From: Comamonadaceae bacterium
GTDB taxonomy: Bacteria; Pseudomonadota; Gammaproteobacteria; Burkholderiales; Burkholderiaceae_C
Assembly: GCA_947455935.1 (NCBI GenBank)
Contig: CANGPV010000008.1
Location: 1 to 44,183, forward strand
Reading direction: 5' to 3'
DNA length: 44,183 nt
A program made the position numbers and the translations under genes. This document shows positions 1 to 8,676 of the stretch, in pieces. The notes under the pieces were generated by a model. It did not search any database. It was not told where the DNA came from and saw nothing but the letters and a program-made list of their open reading frames with translations. The first letter of the stretch is position 1. The number at the start of each line of letters is the position of its first letter.

Positions 1-57
1 CTAGGACATCACCCTTTCACGGTGAGTACCGGGGTTCGAATCCCCGTAGGGTCGCCA
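1..57 (+). tRNA. tRNA-Glu (anticodon TTC), 5' end cut off by window start
   Basis: CCC-TTTCACGG anticodon arm, GGTTCGAATCC T-arm, ends GTCGCCA. Confidence 0.85.
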
Positions 58-106
58 AGTTTGTAGCACTTGGTTTTAGCTCACGCTGAAACGAAGCTAT
101 CTACCA

Positions 107-183
107 GGAGTGGTAGTTCAGTTGGTTAGAATACCGGCCTGTCACGCCGGGGGTCGCGGGTTCGAGTCCCGTCCACTCCGCCA
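107..183 (+). tRNA. tRNA-Asp (anticodon GTC)
   Basis: GGAGTGG...CCTGTCACG...GGTTCGAGTCC...CCACTCCGCCA; acceptor stem pairs and CCA is encoded. Confidence 0.95.
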
Positions 184-197
184 TCAATCTCGTCAAA

Positions 198-222
198 ACG
201 CCCCTCACGGGGCGTTTTTTTT
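198..222 (+). terminator. Rho-independent terminator after tRNA-Asp
   Basis: ACGCCCC-TCAC-GGGGCGT hairpin followed by a T run. Confidence 0.9.
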
Positions 223-258
223 GAAACCCCGCTCATCTGAGCCATGTCGAGGAACACC

Positions 259-1350
259 ATGTATAAAAACCTCATTGCTGCGCTGATTGCGTTTGCTGTG
301 TCTATCCCGTCAGCCTTTGCTCAGGCAGACAAGCCTTCCACCTCACCGCTGAAAGTAGGTTTCGTCTACGTCACACCCCGTCTGCCCAGTGGATGGGTGC
401 ATCAGCATGAGTTAGGCCGCTTGGCCATGGAGGACAAGCTCAACAAAAACGGTCGCAAAGTACAAACCGTGTTTGTGGAAAACGTGGCTGAGGGTGCGGA
501 CGCTGAACGTGTCATTCGTGACATGGCCCAACAGGGTGCCGGTTTGATTTTCACGCCCAGCTTTGGTTACATGGAGCCCACCATGAAGGTGGCAGCGGAT
601 TTTCCGAATGTGAAGTTCGAGTCCATCACTGGCTATAAAACAGCTCCCAATGTGTCTGCAGCCAATGCCCGTTATTACGAAGGTCGATTTTTGGCTGGCA
701 TTGCAGCAGGCCGTGTCAGCAAAACGGGCATTGCGGGCTATGTTGCTGGCTTTCCAATTCCCGAGGTCATTCAAGGCATTAACGCATTTGCATTGGGTAT
801 GCGCTCAGTCAACCCTCAGGCGCAAGTCAAACTGATATGGTTGAACAGTTGGTTTGATCCGGCACGCGAACGTGAAGCAGCCATGACGCTGATGAATCAA
901 AAAGCCGATGTGCTGTCTTTTCATACCGCATCAGAAGCGGTGATGGTCGCCGCCCAAGAGCGGGGCAAGATGGCCATTGCCTATCACTCTGATATGCGCC
1001 ATATTGCGCCGCAAGCACAGCTACTGGCTATTACTCACCACTGGGGTGACTACTACAGCCAAAGGGCAGCTGAAGTTATCCAAGGTACCTGGGAAAGTGG
1101 CAATGTATGGGGCGGGGTGCGGGAAAAAATGATCAAAGTGGGTGACTTTGGTCCTAAGTTGCCCATGCGGGTCCAATCCGAATTGATGCGCTTGCAGCGC
1201 GCTATTGGGCGCGGCAGTTTGCAACCGTTTGCGGGCCCAATTTTGGATAACCAAGACCAAGTGGTATTGGCACGCGGCCAGTCTTTAAGCGATAAAGAAA
1301 TTTTGAACATGCACTTTTTGGTTCAAGGGGTGCAAGGACAACTCCCCTAG
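259..1350 (+). CDS. BMP family (basic membrane protein/purine nucleoside type) ABC transporter substrate-binding protein, orphan
   Basis: Signal peptide MYKNLIAALIAFAVSIPSAFAQA; BMP-like core (KVGFVYVTP...GAGLIFTPSFGY...NVKFESITGYK...YYEGRFLAGIAAG). ATG 259 preferred over 244. Confidence 0.8.
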   Translation: MYKNLIAALIAFAVSIPSAFAQADKPSTSPLKVGFVYVTPRLPSGWVHQHELGRLAMEDKLNKNGRKVQTVFVENVAEGADAERVIRDMAQQGAGLIFTPSFGYMEPTMKVAADFPNVKFESITGYKTAPNVSAANARYYEGRFLAGIAAGRVSKTGIAGYVAGFPIPEVIQGINAFALGMRSVNPQAQVKLIWLNSWFDPAREREAAMTLMNQKADVLSFHTASEAVMVAAQERGKMAIAYHSDMRHIAPQAQLLAITHHWGDYYSQRAAEVIQGTWESGNVWGGVREKMIKVGDFGPKLPMRVQSELMRLQRAIGRGSLQPFAGPILDNQDQVVLARGQSLSDKEILNMHFLVQGVQGQLP

Positions 1351-1402
1351 AGCATTGCCAACATGACTCTTACAATGAGATAAATCGTTCAAGGGTACAG
1401 GC

Positions 1403-1972
1403 ATGAGCATCAAAAGCGACAAATGGATTCGACGCATGGCAGAGCAGCACGGCATGATCGAGCCCTTCGAGCCAGGACAAATTCGCCAAGATGCTGCCGG
1501 TCAAAAAATCGTCAGTTATGGCACCAGCAGCTATGGCTATGACATCCGCTGCGCACCCGAATTCAAGGTGTTCACTAACATCTACAGCACCGTGGTCGAC
1601 CCCAAGAACTTCGACCCCAAAAGTTTCGTTGATATCGAGTCTGATGTTTGCATCATTCCCCCTAACAGCTTTGCCTTGGCACGTACGCTTGAATACTTCC
1701 GCATACCACGCAATGTGCTCACTATCTGCTTGGGCAAAAGCACCTACGCCCGCTGCGGCATCATTGTGAATGTGACACCTTTCGAGCCCGAGTGGGAGGG
1801 CTATGTGACCCTGGAGTTCAGCAACACCACACCTTTGCCTGCCAAAATCTACGCTGGCGAAGGCTGCGCCCAGGTGCTTTTTTTCGAGAGTGACGAAGAG
1901 TGCGAAACCAGCTACAAAGACCGTGGCGGTAAGTACCAAGGGCAAGTGGGTGTGACCTTACCCAAGACCTGA
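1403..1972 (+). CDS. dcd: dCTP deaminase
   Basis: [24 protein letters not shown]...[18 protein letters not shown]...[10 protein letters not shown]. Confidence 0.95.
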   Translation: MSIKSDKWIRRMAEQHGMIEPFEPGQIRQDAAGQKIVSYGTSSYGYDIRCAPEFKVFTNIYSTVVDPKNFDPKSFVDIESDVCIIPPNSFALARTLEYFRIPRNVLTICLGKSTYARCGIIVNVTPFEPEWEGYVTLEFSNTTPLPAKIYAGEGCAQVLFFESDEECETSYKDRGGKYQGQVGVTLPKT

Positions 1973-2031
1973 AAACCCTGTAATTGGGCGTTTCGGGTAG
2001 GGTAGCGCACAGTGCGACAATCACGTTCTAT

Positions 2032-3459
2032 ATGAATTCATTCTCGCAACTGCAGTTAGATCCCCATTTGGCCAAAGCCGTCGCCGAAATGGGCTACGAA
2101 TCCATGACGCCTATACAAGCACAAGCCATACCGGTGGTGCTTTCTGGACAAGATGTCATGGGTGCCGCACAAACCGGCACGGGCAAAACCGCCGCTTTCT
2201 CGCTGCCTTTGTTGCAGCGCATGATCAAACACGAAAACAGCTCTACCTCCCCAGCACGTCATCCTGTGCGAGCCTTGGTTTTGCTGCCCACCCGTGAATT
2301 GGCCGATCAAGTGGCACAGCAAGTCAAGCTCTACGCCAAATACACCCAGCTGCGTTGTGCGGTGGTATTTGGTGGCATGGACATGAAACCACAAACTGCA
2401 GAGCTCAAACGTGGCGTTGAAGTTTTGGTGGCAACCCCTGGCAGGTTGTTAGACCACATCGAAGCGAAAACTGCTGTGTTGAACCAAGTGGAGTATGTGG
2501 TGCTCGATGAAGCCGACCGCATGTTAGACATTGGTTTTTTGCCTGATCTGCAACGCATCCTGAGTTACTTGCCCAAGCAACGCACCACCTTGTTGTTCTC
2601 GGCCACGTTTTCTCCCGAGATCAAACGCTTGGCCAATAGTTATTTGCAAAATCCAGTCACCATTGAAGTGGCCAGACCCAACCAAACAGCGTCTACCGTT
2701 ACGCAACTCTTCTTCAACATCCATGAAGATGACAAGCGCAGGGCTTTGAAGCAGATCTTGAAGCAAAAAGACATTTCCCAAGCCTTTGTGTTTGTCAACA
2801 GCAAACTGGGCTGTGCCCGACTAGCGAGGTCTTTGGAAAAAGACGGTTTGCGAACCGCAGCCTTGCATGGCGATAAAAGTCAGGATGAGCGTCTGAAAGC
2901 TTTGGAAGCCTTCAAAAAAGGCGAAGTTGATTTGCTGGTGTGTACTGATGTGGCAGCTCGTGGCTTAGACATCAAAGACGTACCTGCCGTGTTCAATTTC
3001 GATGTTCCTTTCAACGCCGAAGACTATATTCACCGCATTGGCCGCACGGGACGTGCTGGAGCAGAGGGCTTGGCGGTCAGCTTTGCTTCTGCTTCCGATC
3101 TCCGCTTAGTTGCCGATATTGAAAAGCTCACCAAGCAAAAAATCGATTTCACAGTGTTGGAGGTAGATGAGGAGCGCTCAGCGCCTCGCCGATCTCGCTC
3201 TGACGACGATGACCATCGCCCACGTCGCGACCATGAAGAGCGCTCAGAGCGTGCGGGGTCGCAGCGTAGTCGCTATGCCCCTGCCAAGCCACCTGCGGAT
3301 CCGTTTTTTGATAAGCCTTATGAGCCCAGTGTTCAGGCATCTGCGAGTGCGCAAAACGACAACGCAACGCGGGATGTATCTGCACCTGCCCGCAGCGCGA
3401 TTTCATCCAATATCAAACCCAAACGCAAAGTGGCGGCGCTGTTTAAAACCACCTCGTGA
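2032..3459 (+). CDS. rhlE: DEAD-box ATP-dependent RNA helicase (RhlE-like)
   Basis: AQTGTGKTAAF, PTRELA, DEAD, SAT, HRIGRTGRAG motifs; charged low-complexity C-tail; ATG at 2032 (MNSFSQLQL). Confidence 0.9.
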   Translation: MNSFSQLQLDPHLAKAVAEMGYESMTPIQAQAIPVVLSGQDVMGAAQTGTGKTAAFSLPLLQRMIKHENSSTSPARHPVRALVLLPTRELADQVAQQVKLYAKYTQLRCAVVFGGMDMKPQTAELKRGVEVLVATPGRLLDHIEAKTAVLNQVEYVVLDEADRMLDIGFLPDLQRILSYLPKQRTTLLFSATFSPEIKRLANSYLQNPVTIEVARPNQTASTVTQLFFNIHEDDKRRALKQILKQKDISQAFVFVNSKLGCARLARSLEKDGLRTAALHGDKSQDERLKALEAFKKGEVDLLVCTDVAARGLDIKDVPAVFNFDVPFNAEDYIHRIGRTGRAGAEGLAVSFASASDLRLVADIEKLTKQKIDFTVLEVDEERSAPRRSRSDDDDHRPRRDHEERSERAGSQRSRYAPAKPPADPFFDKPYEPSVQASASAQNDNATRDVSAPARSAISSNIKPKRKVAALFKTTS

Positions 3460-3475
3460 TGCGATCACGTTGTCA

Positions 3476-4312
3476 TCATCTGCTGGTTGATGCCAAAGCT
3501 GCGCAGTCTATGTGATGGCGCTGATGCAGGCCTGGACCCTTGGCATTTAACTCTATGCCACTTAAACACCCGCCCCATAAGCATCCTGTATCTAATTCAA
3601 TGACATCTGTTCGGTTCAAAGGTGAGAGGGTAGACCAATGACCAAAAGCGATGCAGTTACCCTTTGTGGCGCGGTTGGGGACATCGAACCAAGGCATATA
3701 TCCCGACGGCGCTTGAGAAGTATCAAAGTGATGTTTAAACTCCATCTCACCAAGAGCCGTACAAAAGCGCAAACGGGTCAGGGCATTCACAATCACCCGC
3801 AATCTAGGAATACCCTCAAGCGTGTCGTCCCAGCTTGCAGGCAAGTTGCCATACATCTGCGCAATAAAATCTTGCCAACCAGCGCCGCGCATCACTGTTT
3901 CAACTTCTCCCGCAAGTGCAAGTGTTTGCGATATATCCCATTGCGGCAAAACGCCTGCGTGAACCATCAGTACATTTTCAACCTGCATGGCCATGTGCTG
4001 ATGTCTGAGCCATTCCATCAAGTCGTAGCGATCAGGAGCCTGCAAAATATCGTTAACCGTATCCCCGGTTTTAAGGGCCTGACCCCCCAAATGTATAGCC
4101 AGCGTGTGCAAATCGTGATTGCCCAACAAACAGCGAGCACTGCTGCCCAAACCTTGCAGTCGTCGCAAAACTCCCAGGTTGTCTGGACCCCGGTTGATCA
4201 AATCACCCAGCAAAAAGATTGTGTCGCGACTGGGAGAGAAGCTGACTTTGCTCAGCCATTGCGCCAAAGCGCTGTCGCAACCTTGGATATCGCCTATCAA
4301 GTAAAGTGCCAT
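3476..4312 (-). CDS. apaH: Symmetrical bis(5'-nucleosyl)-tetraphosphatase
   Basis: MALYLIGDIQGC, GDLINRGPDNL, GNHDLH metallophosphatase motifs. Confidence 0.93.
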   Translation of the reverse strand: MALYLIGDIQGCDSALAQWLSKVSFSPSRDTIFLLGDLINRGPDNLGVLRRLQGLGSSARCLLGNHDLHTLAIHLGGQALKTGDTVNDILQAPDRYDLMEWLRHQHMAMQVENVLMVHAGVLPQWDISQTLALAGEVETVMRGAGWQDFIAQMYGNLPASWDDTLEGIPRLRVIVNALTRLRFCTALGEMEFKHHFDTSQAPSGYMPWFDVPNRATKGNCIAFGHWSTLSPLNRTDVIELDTGCLWGGCLSGIELNAKGPGLHQRHHIDCAALASTSR

Positions 4313-4375
4313 GGCATGATTGTCTTAGATTTTCCGGCCCTCTACCCCCCAACATGTACGTAATGACCTGAAACC

Positions 4376-5692
4376 ATGGATGTATTGCTGATCATTGTTT
4401 TGACATTGCTGAATGCAGTCTTTGCTATGTCGGAAATGGCGCTCGCATCCAGTCGAAAAACTTTGCTGTCTGAGCTAGAGGCCGCAGGTGCGTATGGTGC
4501 AAAAGCCGCCTTGGTTTTGCAGACGCGTCCTACCGAATTTTTATCCACTATTCAAATCGGTATCACCACTTTAGGTGTGATCAACGGCATCATAGGTGAG
4601 GCCGCTTTCAGTAAGACATTGTCCGTTTGGTTATCTACTTGGCCTGTGTTGGCGCCGGTTGCAGGCATTTTGGCTACCACCTTGGTAGTCACCCTCATCA
4701 CCTTAAACACCATCTTGTTGGGTGAATTGGTCCCTAAGCGCATTGGGCAACTCTTTCCGGAAACCGTGGCAAGGTGGACGGCGCCCATGATGTTGACCAT
4801 AGCCATGATGGCCAGACCCTTGGTGCACCTGTTGTCCAACACCACAGCGCTGATTTTGCGTTTGCTGCGGATTGATGCTGATCATCAGCGTCAGGTGACA
4901 GAGGAAGAAATTCGTGCCAGTTTGGTCGAAGGTGTGGATGCAGGCTTGATAGAACATCATGAGCATCAGATGGTGAAAAACGTATTCCATCTGGATGAAA
5001 GAGAGTTACCTTCTATCATGGTGCCACGCACAGATATTGTGTGGCTCAACAGCTTACTCACTACCCAGCAGGCGGTAGCCACACTGTCAGAGCTTCAAAC
5101 GCATTCGTGGTATCCGGTATGTCGCGACGGTTTAGATGATATTTTGGGCGTGATCAGCATGGCCAGTTTGTTGCACAACCGAACATCGCTTGAGCCTATT
5201 ACCCAATGGATGGAGCCTGCGGTGTTTGTACCTGAAACACTCAGTGGATTGGACATGCTGTCGCAGTTTCGTCACCCTCACCACAGCCCTGATGCAACCA
5301 ACCCAAGCGCAGGCGGTCGCATGGTTTTTGTCGTGGATGAATACGGCGTGGTGCAAGGCTTGATGACACCACGCGATTTACTTGAAGCTATCACTGGTGA
5401 ATTGGTGCAAACCAATCCTCAAGATGAAGCCTGGGCTGTTCAACGTGAAGATGGTAGTTGGTTACTCGACGGCATGATGCCTGTGCAAGAACTGAAGTCG
5501 CGCTTGAACATCAAAACGCTGCCTCAAGAAGACGAGGCGATCTACAACACTTTGGCGGGGTTGATATTGGCTATTTCGGGTCGATTACCCCAAGTCGGAG
5601 AGGCTTGTCACACCATGGGCTGGCGTTTTGAGGTGGTCGATTTGGATGGCCGTCGTATTGACAAGGTGTGGGCCAGTTACCAAGTTCAATGA
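4376..5692 (+). CDS. Hemolysin/CNNM family membrane protein with CBS pair and CorC/HlyC domain
   Basis: N-terminal transmembrane DUF21-like region (AMSEMALASSRK), IMVPRTDIVWL CBS region, C-terminal CorC_HlyC-like domain. Confidence 0.88.
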   Translation: MDVLLIIVLTLLNAVFAMSEMALASSRKTLLSELEAAGAYGAKAALVLQTRPTEFLSTIQIGITTLGVINGIIGEAAFSKTLSVWLSTWPVLAPVAGILATTLVVTLITLNTILLGELVPKRIGQLFPETVARWTAPMMLTIAMMARPLVHLLSNTTALILRLLRIDADHQRQVTEEEIRASLVEGVDAGLIEHHEHQMVKNVFHLDERELPSIMVPRTDIVWLNSLLTTQQAVATLSELQTHSWYPVCRDGLDDILGVISMASLLHNRTSLEPITQWMEPAVFVPETLSGLDMLSQFRHPHHSPDATNPSAGGRMVFVVDEYGVVQGLMTPRDLLEAITGELVQTNPQDEAWAVQREDGSWLLDGMMPVQELKSRLNIKTLPQEDEAIYNTLAGLILAISGRLPQVGEACHTMGWRFEVVDLDGRRIDKVWASYQVQ

Positions 5693-6846
5693 CCGGAAGG
5701 TTTGCCTTCGTGCGGAGCAATTTGATCCAACTTTGCATTGATGCTGCTGACAGTTTGACGAATAGCATCAACCCTGCCGTGAAACTCTTCCATGCGCAGC
5801 TTTTTAGCTGCAATCTCTTCTTCGTGTTTTTTCAACATATCGGGTGTGAGGGGAACCGGTGCTTTGGGCTTGCTGGGTAAGTGCTGAGCCGCTAACTTGG
5901 GCTGAGATGAAGCAGACGTATGTTGCGCAACTTGTGCCAAATGTGAATCAGCCAGACTTCGGCTCTCTTCTGGCAATGAAACGATGTGATCAACCACAGC
6001 CCCATCGTCCAAAGCCTGCACATTGGGATCGACCTCGGGTGGATACTCAATCTCCATATGGTCATCCGGGAAATCGTCATCGGCACTGACGAAAAGCGGA
6101 ATGGGCGCTTCGGGTTCAACGATGGGCTCGTGATGAACTTCGATGGCCTCATCAGGCAGCGTTGCATGGTTGTCTGTCAGACTATCTTGCGGTAATCCAA
6201 CGATATGGTCTTTAACCGCTTCATTGGGAATAGAGGCAACATGGTCCTCCACCGCTTCATTGGAAGTTGCTGCAATATGGTCTTCAATACCTTCTTTGGC
6301 AACAGCTGCTAAATGGTCGGAAATAGCTTCTTTGGCAATACCAATATTGTGGTTAGCTTCCGTGGCTGCGCTGGCGATAGCAAGGTGGTGATCTTCAATG
6401 GCAGCATCGGGCAGTGCTGCGTAGACATCATGAAGACCCTCTTGAGCGATACCCACCACATGATCTTCTAAAGCGTCATTCACAACGCCTATCACGTGAT
6501 TTTCTAAATGATCGTTTGCCACGCCTACCACGTGGTCCTTGATGGCCTCGTTCGCTACGCCGATGAGATGATCCTTGAGTTGATCTGATTCTCCAGACGC
6601 AAATTGGTCTTGGGATTCATCGTCATGGCTAAATGAGGAGCTCCCGTCGTGAGACTCAGTGTCTTCGTGATGGTTTCGTGGGGCAAGTTGGGTTGCCTCT
6701 TCAAAATGGGGTTCTTTAGATGATGTTTCATCCATCAAACCCGCCACTACGTCGCTGCGTCTGGCTTTTGCGCTGGTGGAGCCTTCAGGAATTTCAACTG
6801 AAAAGGCTTTGGAGCTGCGTATGAGTGGCGGTTCTTTAGAAGCCAT
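5686..6846 (-). CDS. Unrecognised His/Asp-rich protein with about 12 tandem 12-aa repeats (consensus DHVVGVANEAIE) and a C-terminal coiled-coil-like segment
   Basis: Intact 386-aa ORF; consecutive repeat units read directly from the translation; 13 bp downstream of the preceding minus-strand CDS. Confidence 0.85.
   Translation of the reverse strand: MASKEPPLIRSSKAFSVEIPEGSTSAKARRSDVVAGLMDETSSKEPHFEEATQLAPRNHHEDTESHDGSSSFSHDDESQDQFASGESDQLKDHLIGVANEAIKDHVVGVANDHLENHVIGVVNDALEDHVVGIAQEGLHDVYAALPDAAIEDHHLAIASAATEANHNIGIAKEAISDHLAAVAKEGIEDHIAATSNEAVEDHVASIPNEAVKDHIVGLPQDSLTDNHATLPDEAIEVHHEPIVEPEAPIPLFVSADDDFPDDHMEIEYPPEVDPNVQALDDGAVVDHIVSLPEESRSLADSHLAQVAQHTSASSQPKLAAQHLPSKPKAPVPLTPDMLKKHEEEIAAKKLRMEEFHGRVDAIRQTVSSINAKLDQIAPHEGKPSGH
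6139..6573 (-). repeat. Coding repeat array, about 12 units of about 36 bp, strongly diverged at DNA level
   Basis: DHLIGVANEAIK/DHVVGVANDHLE/NHVIGVVNDALE/DHVVGIAQEGLH/DVYAALPDAAIE/DHHLAIASAATE/ANHNIGIAKEAIS/DHLAAVAKEGIE/DHIAATSNEAVE/DHVASIPNEAVK/DHIVGLPQDSLT/DNHATLPDEAIE. Confidence 0.9.
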
Positions 6847-6859
6847 AAGGGGGTACTGC

Positions 6860-7780
6860 TTACCTGTTTTTCAGTAAATCTCCCGCCAATTTTACTGCTT
6901 CAAGCGCACTGACTGAAATACCATCGGCTTGCCCGACTTTGGCATGGTTATCGGCATCAAGAAGTGCAGGGCCACCCAGAATCACGCGGGTGTTAGGGTT
7001 GCGAGAAGCTTGCTTCAAGCTGGCAATCAAAGCGGGAATATGTGGCAACTGCTCTACCAAGCCAATGGATAAACCCACCACATCAAACCACTCGTGCGAA
7101 ACGGCGTGAAGCAAGGCTTTTTCTGTGGTGGAAATTTCCACCACCACCTGCCAACCCTCAGCACGGAAAAATTCGGACACCATGGCCAAACCCAAGATAT
7201 GTTGAGAGCCAGGTGCTGATGCGAGCATGATTCGCCGTGCATCCCCTGCGACCTGCGGACCACCTTGGTTTTCATAGCCAAGGTGTCGCATAGCGTGGTG
7301 CATACGCAAAAGACCTTGTGCTACCCAGGTGAAATCCAATTTGTCTTGATGCCATAAATCACCTAAGTGACGGGCTGCTGGTGTGATGATGTCCAAAAAA
7401 ATGGTTTGTTGCGTCAGACCTTTGGCGCGCAAATCATCTAAGTTAGCAAAAACAGCTTGCGCATCGGTATGCAAACAGGCTTGCGCAAAGTCCAACATAT
7501 CCTGCTCTGTAGCAAGTACCTCTTGGGCTACTGGCAATGTTTCCCACAGTGCAGTGTCAGGGCTTTGGTGCGCATCAAGCAGACGCGGAATGATTTGCGA
7601 CTCAATCACCGATAACAACGATGTCTTGCATTGTTCAACAGAACCTTTGGCGTCGTTGGCCGCAGAGGAGGTTCTGGACGTCGCAGTCTCACTTCTTCCC
7701 ATGGACAAGGTAAGCCATGACAGACCTTTTATCTGGAATTTCAGACGAGGTAGTAGGCGGTGCGAAACATTCAAGTTCAT
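6860..7780 (-). CDS. Cobalamin (B12)-binding domain protein, AerR/PpaA-like, no DNA-binding domain recognised
   Basis: FLDIITPAARHLGDLWHQDKLDFTWVAQGLLRMHHAMRHLG helical cap, then APGSQHILGLAMVSEFFRAEGW Rossmann segment with HxxG; ATG 7780 has GGAG upstream on the minus strand. Confidence 0.8.
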   Translation of the reverse strand: MNLNVSHRLLPRLKFQIKGLSWLTLSMGRSETATSRTSSAANDAKGSVEQCKTSLLSVIESQIIPRLLDAHQSPDTALWETLPVAQEVLATEQDMLDFAQACLHTDAQAVFANLDDLRAKGLTQQTIFLDIITPAARHLGDLWHQDKLDFTWVAQGLLRMHHAMRHLGYENQGGPQVAGDARRIMLASAPGSQHILGLAMVSEFFRAEGWQVVVEISTTEKALLHAVSHEWFDVVGLSIGLVEQLPHIPALIASLKQASRNPNTRVILGGPALLDADNHAKVGQADGISVSALEAVKLAGDLLKNR

Positions 7781-8013
7781 AACAACTCCGTTCGCAGAAA
7801 GTGGGCAGTACAAATATGTGTAAAACGCCCTTGGGTCATTGTGTCAACAATCTGAGAAGTACACCACCCTGTCTAGGGTAAATACCGAAGAAATAGATTT
7901 CATTTTAAAAGATGAATGAGGGTTTTCCTTGTGTTTAAGGAGATACCACCTTTTTTTCAGTGCAGGTGAAATACTGCATTCGGTTATTCGTTAAGAACAT
8001 AAAGGAGACATCC

Positions 8014-8640
8014 ATGCGAACCATACCTATTTCAACTGTTGCGTCCGAGTTCGGCGACTGCGAAGAAAGCGGCATTGTCCCCAAGCAAAATCTGCCATTG
8101 GCCCGACGTGAATTCCTCAAAGGCTCTGGCATTTTGATGGGCACGCTGGCGGCCGGATCGGTACTGGCTGGCTTAGCGCCTTCCACGGTTTGGGCTGTTG
8201 AGCTCAAAACTTTGTCCAAAGCCGAGGGCGAAACCCTCATGGCCATGGGCCGTGTGTTGTATCCCCATAAAAAATTACCCGATGCGGTTTACGCGATTTT
8301 GGCCAAAGATCTTGACGGTTCAGCCTCGGGTGACGCTGGCACGGCCAACATGCTGCGTGAAGGCATCAGCAACCTCAATGCCCTGGCTGGAGGTAACTTT
8401 GCCAAGGCCAAAGCTGACAAACAACTTGCCATCGTTAAAGGCATGGAGGGCTCAGCCTTCTTTGGTGCAGTGAGAGGTCAATGTGTCACTTCGGTCTACA
8501 ACAACGACATGGCTTTCGCAGCATTTGGCTACCCCGGCTCTGCTTGGGAAAAAGGCGGTTACATCACACGCGGATTCCAAGACCTCAAATGGTTACCGGC
8601 GCCTTCTAAAGAAGCCAGTCCACCCCCTTACATGGGCTAA
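8014..8640 (+). CDS. Gluconate 2-dehydrogenase subunit 3 family protein with Tat-type signal
   Basis: ARREFLKGSGILMGTLAAGSVLAGLAPSTVWA; AAAGGAGA before ATG 8014; next to a GMC oxidoreductase. Confidence 0.8.
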   Translation: MRTIPISTVASEFGDCEESGIVPKQNLPLARREFLKGSGILMGTLAAGSVLAGLAPSTVWAVELKTLSKAEGETLMAMGRVLYPHKKLPDAVYAILAKDLDGSASGDAGTANMLREGISNLNALAGGNFAKAKADKQLAIVKGMEGSAFFGAVRGQCVTSVYNNDMAFAAFGYPGSAWEKGGYITRGFQDLKWLPAPSKEASPPPYMG

Positions 8641-8676
8641 TCGAACAAAACACCTAAACATATTCTGGAGATCAAC

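Noticed and set aside
1370-1945. 191-aa minus-strand ORF
   Set aside because: Antisense to dcd; shadow ORF.
3638-4363. 241-aa plus-strand ORF
   Set aside because: Antisense to apaH; no domain signal.
6143-6391. Plus-strand ORF with a repetitive sequence (SSTASLEVAAIWSSIPSLATAAKWSEIASLAI)
   Set aside because: It is the antisense reading of the DHxxG repeat array; repetitiveness is inherited from the real gene.
6139-6573. CRISPR-like or satellite DNA repeat
   Set aside because: 36-bp periodicity is a coding repeat; units are diverged and lack conserved repeat/unique spacer structure.
7781-8013. PpsR/CrtJ-type TGT-N12-ACA sites, prompted by the AerR-like gene
   Set aside because: I scanned TGT and ACA occurrences in the gap and found none with N12 spacing (for example 7842-7863 gives N16).
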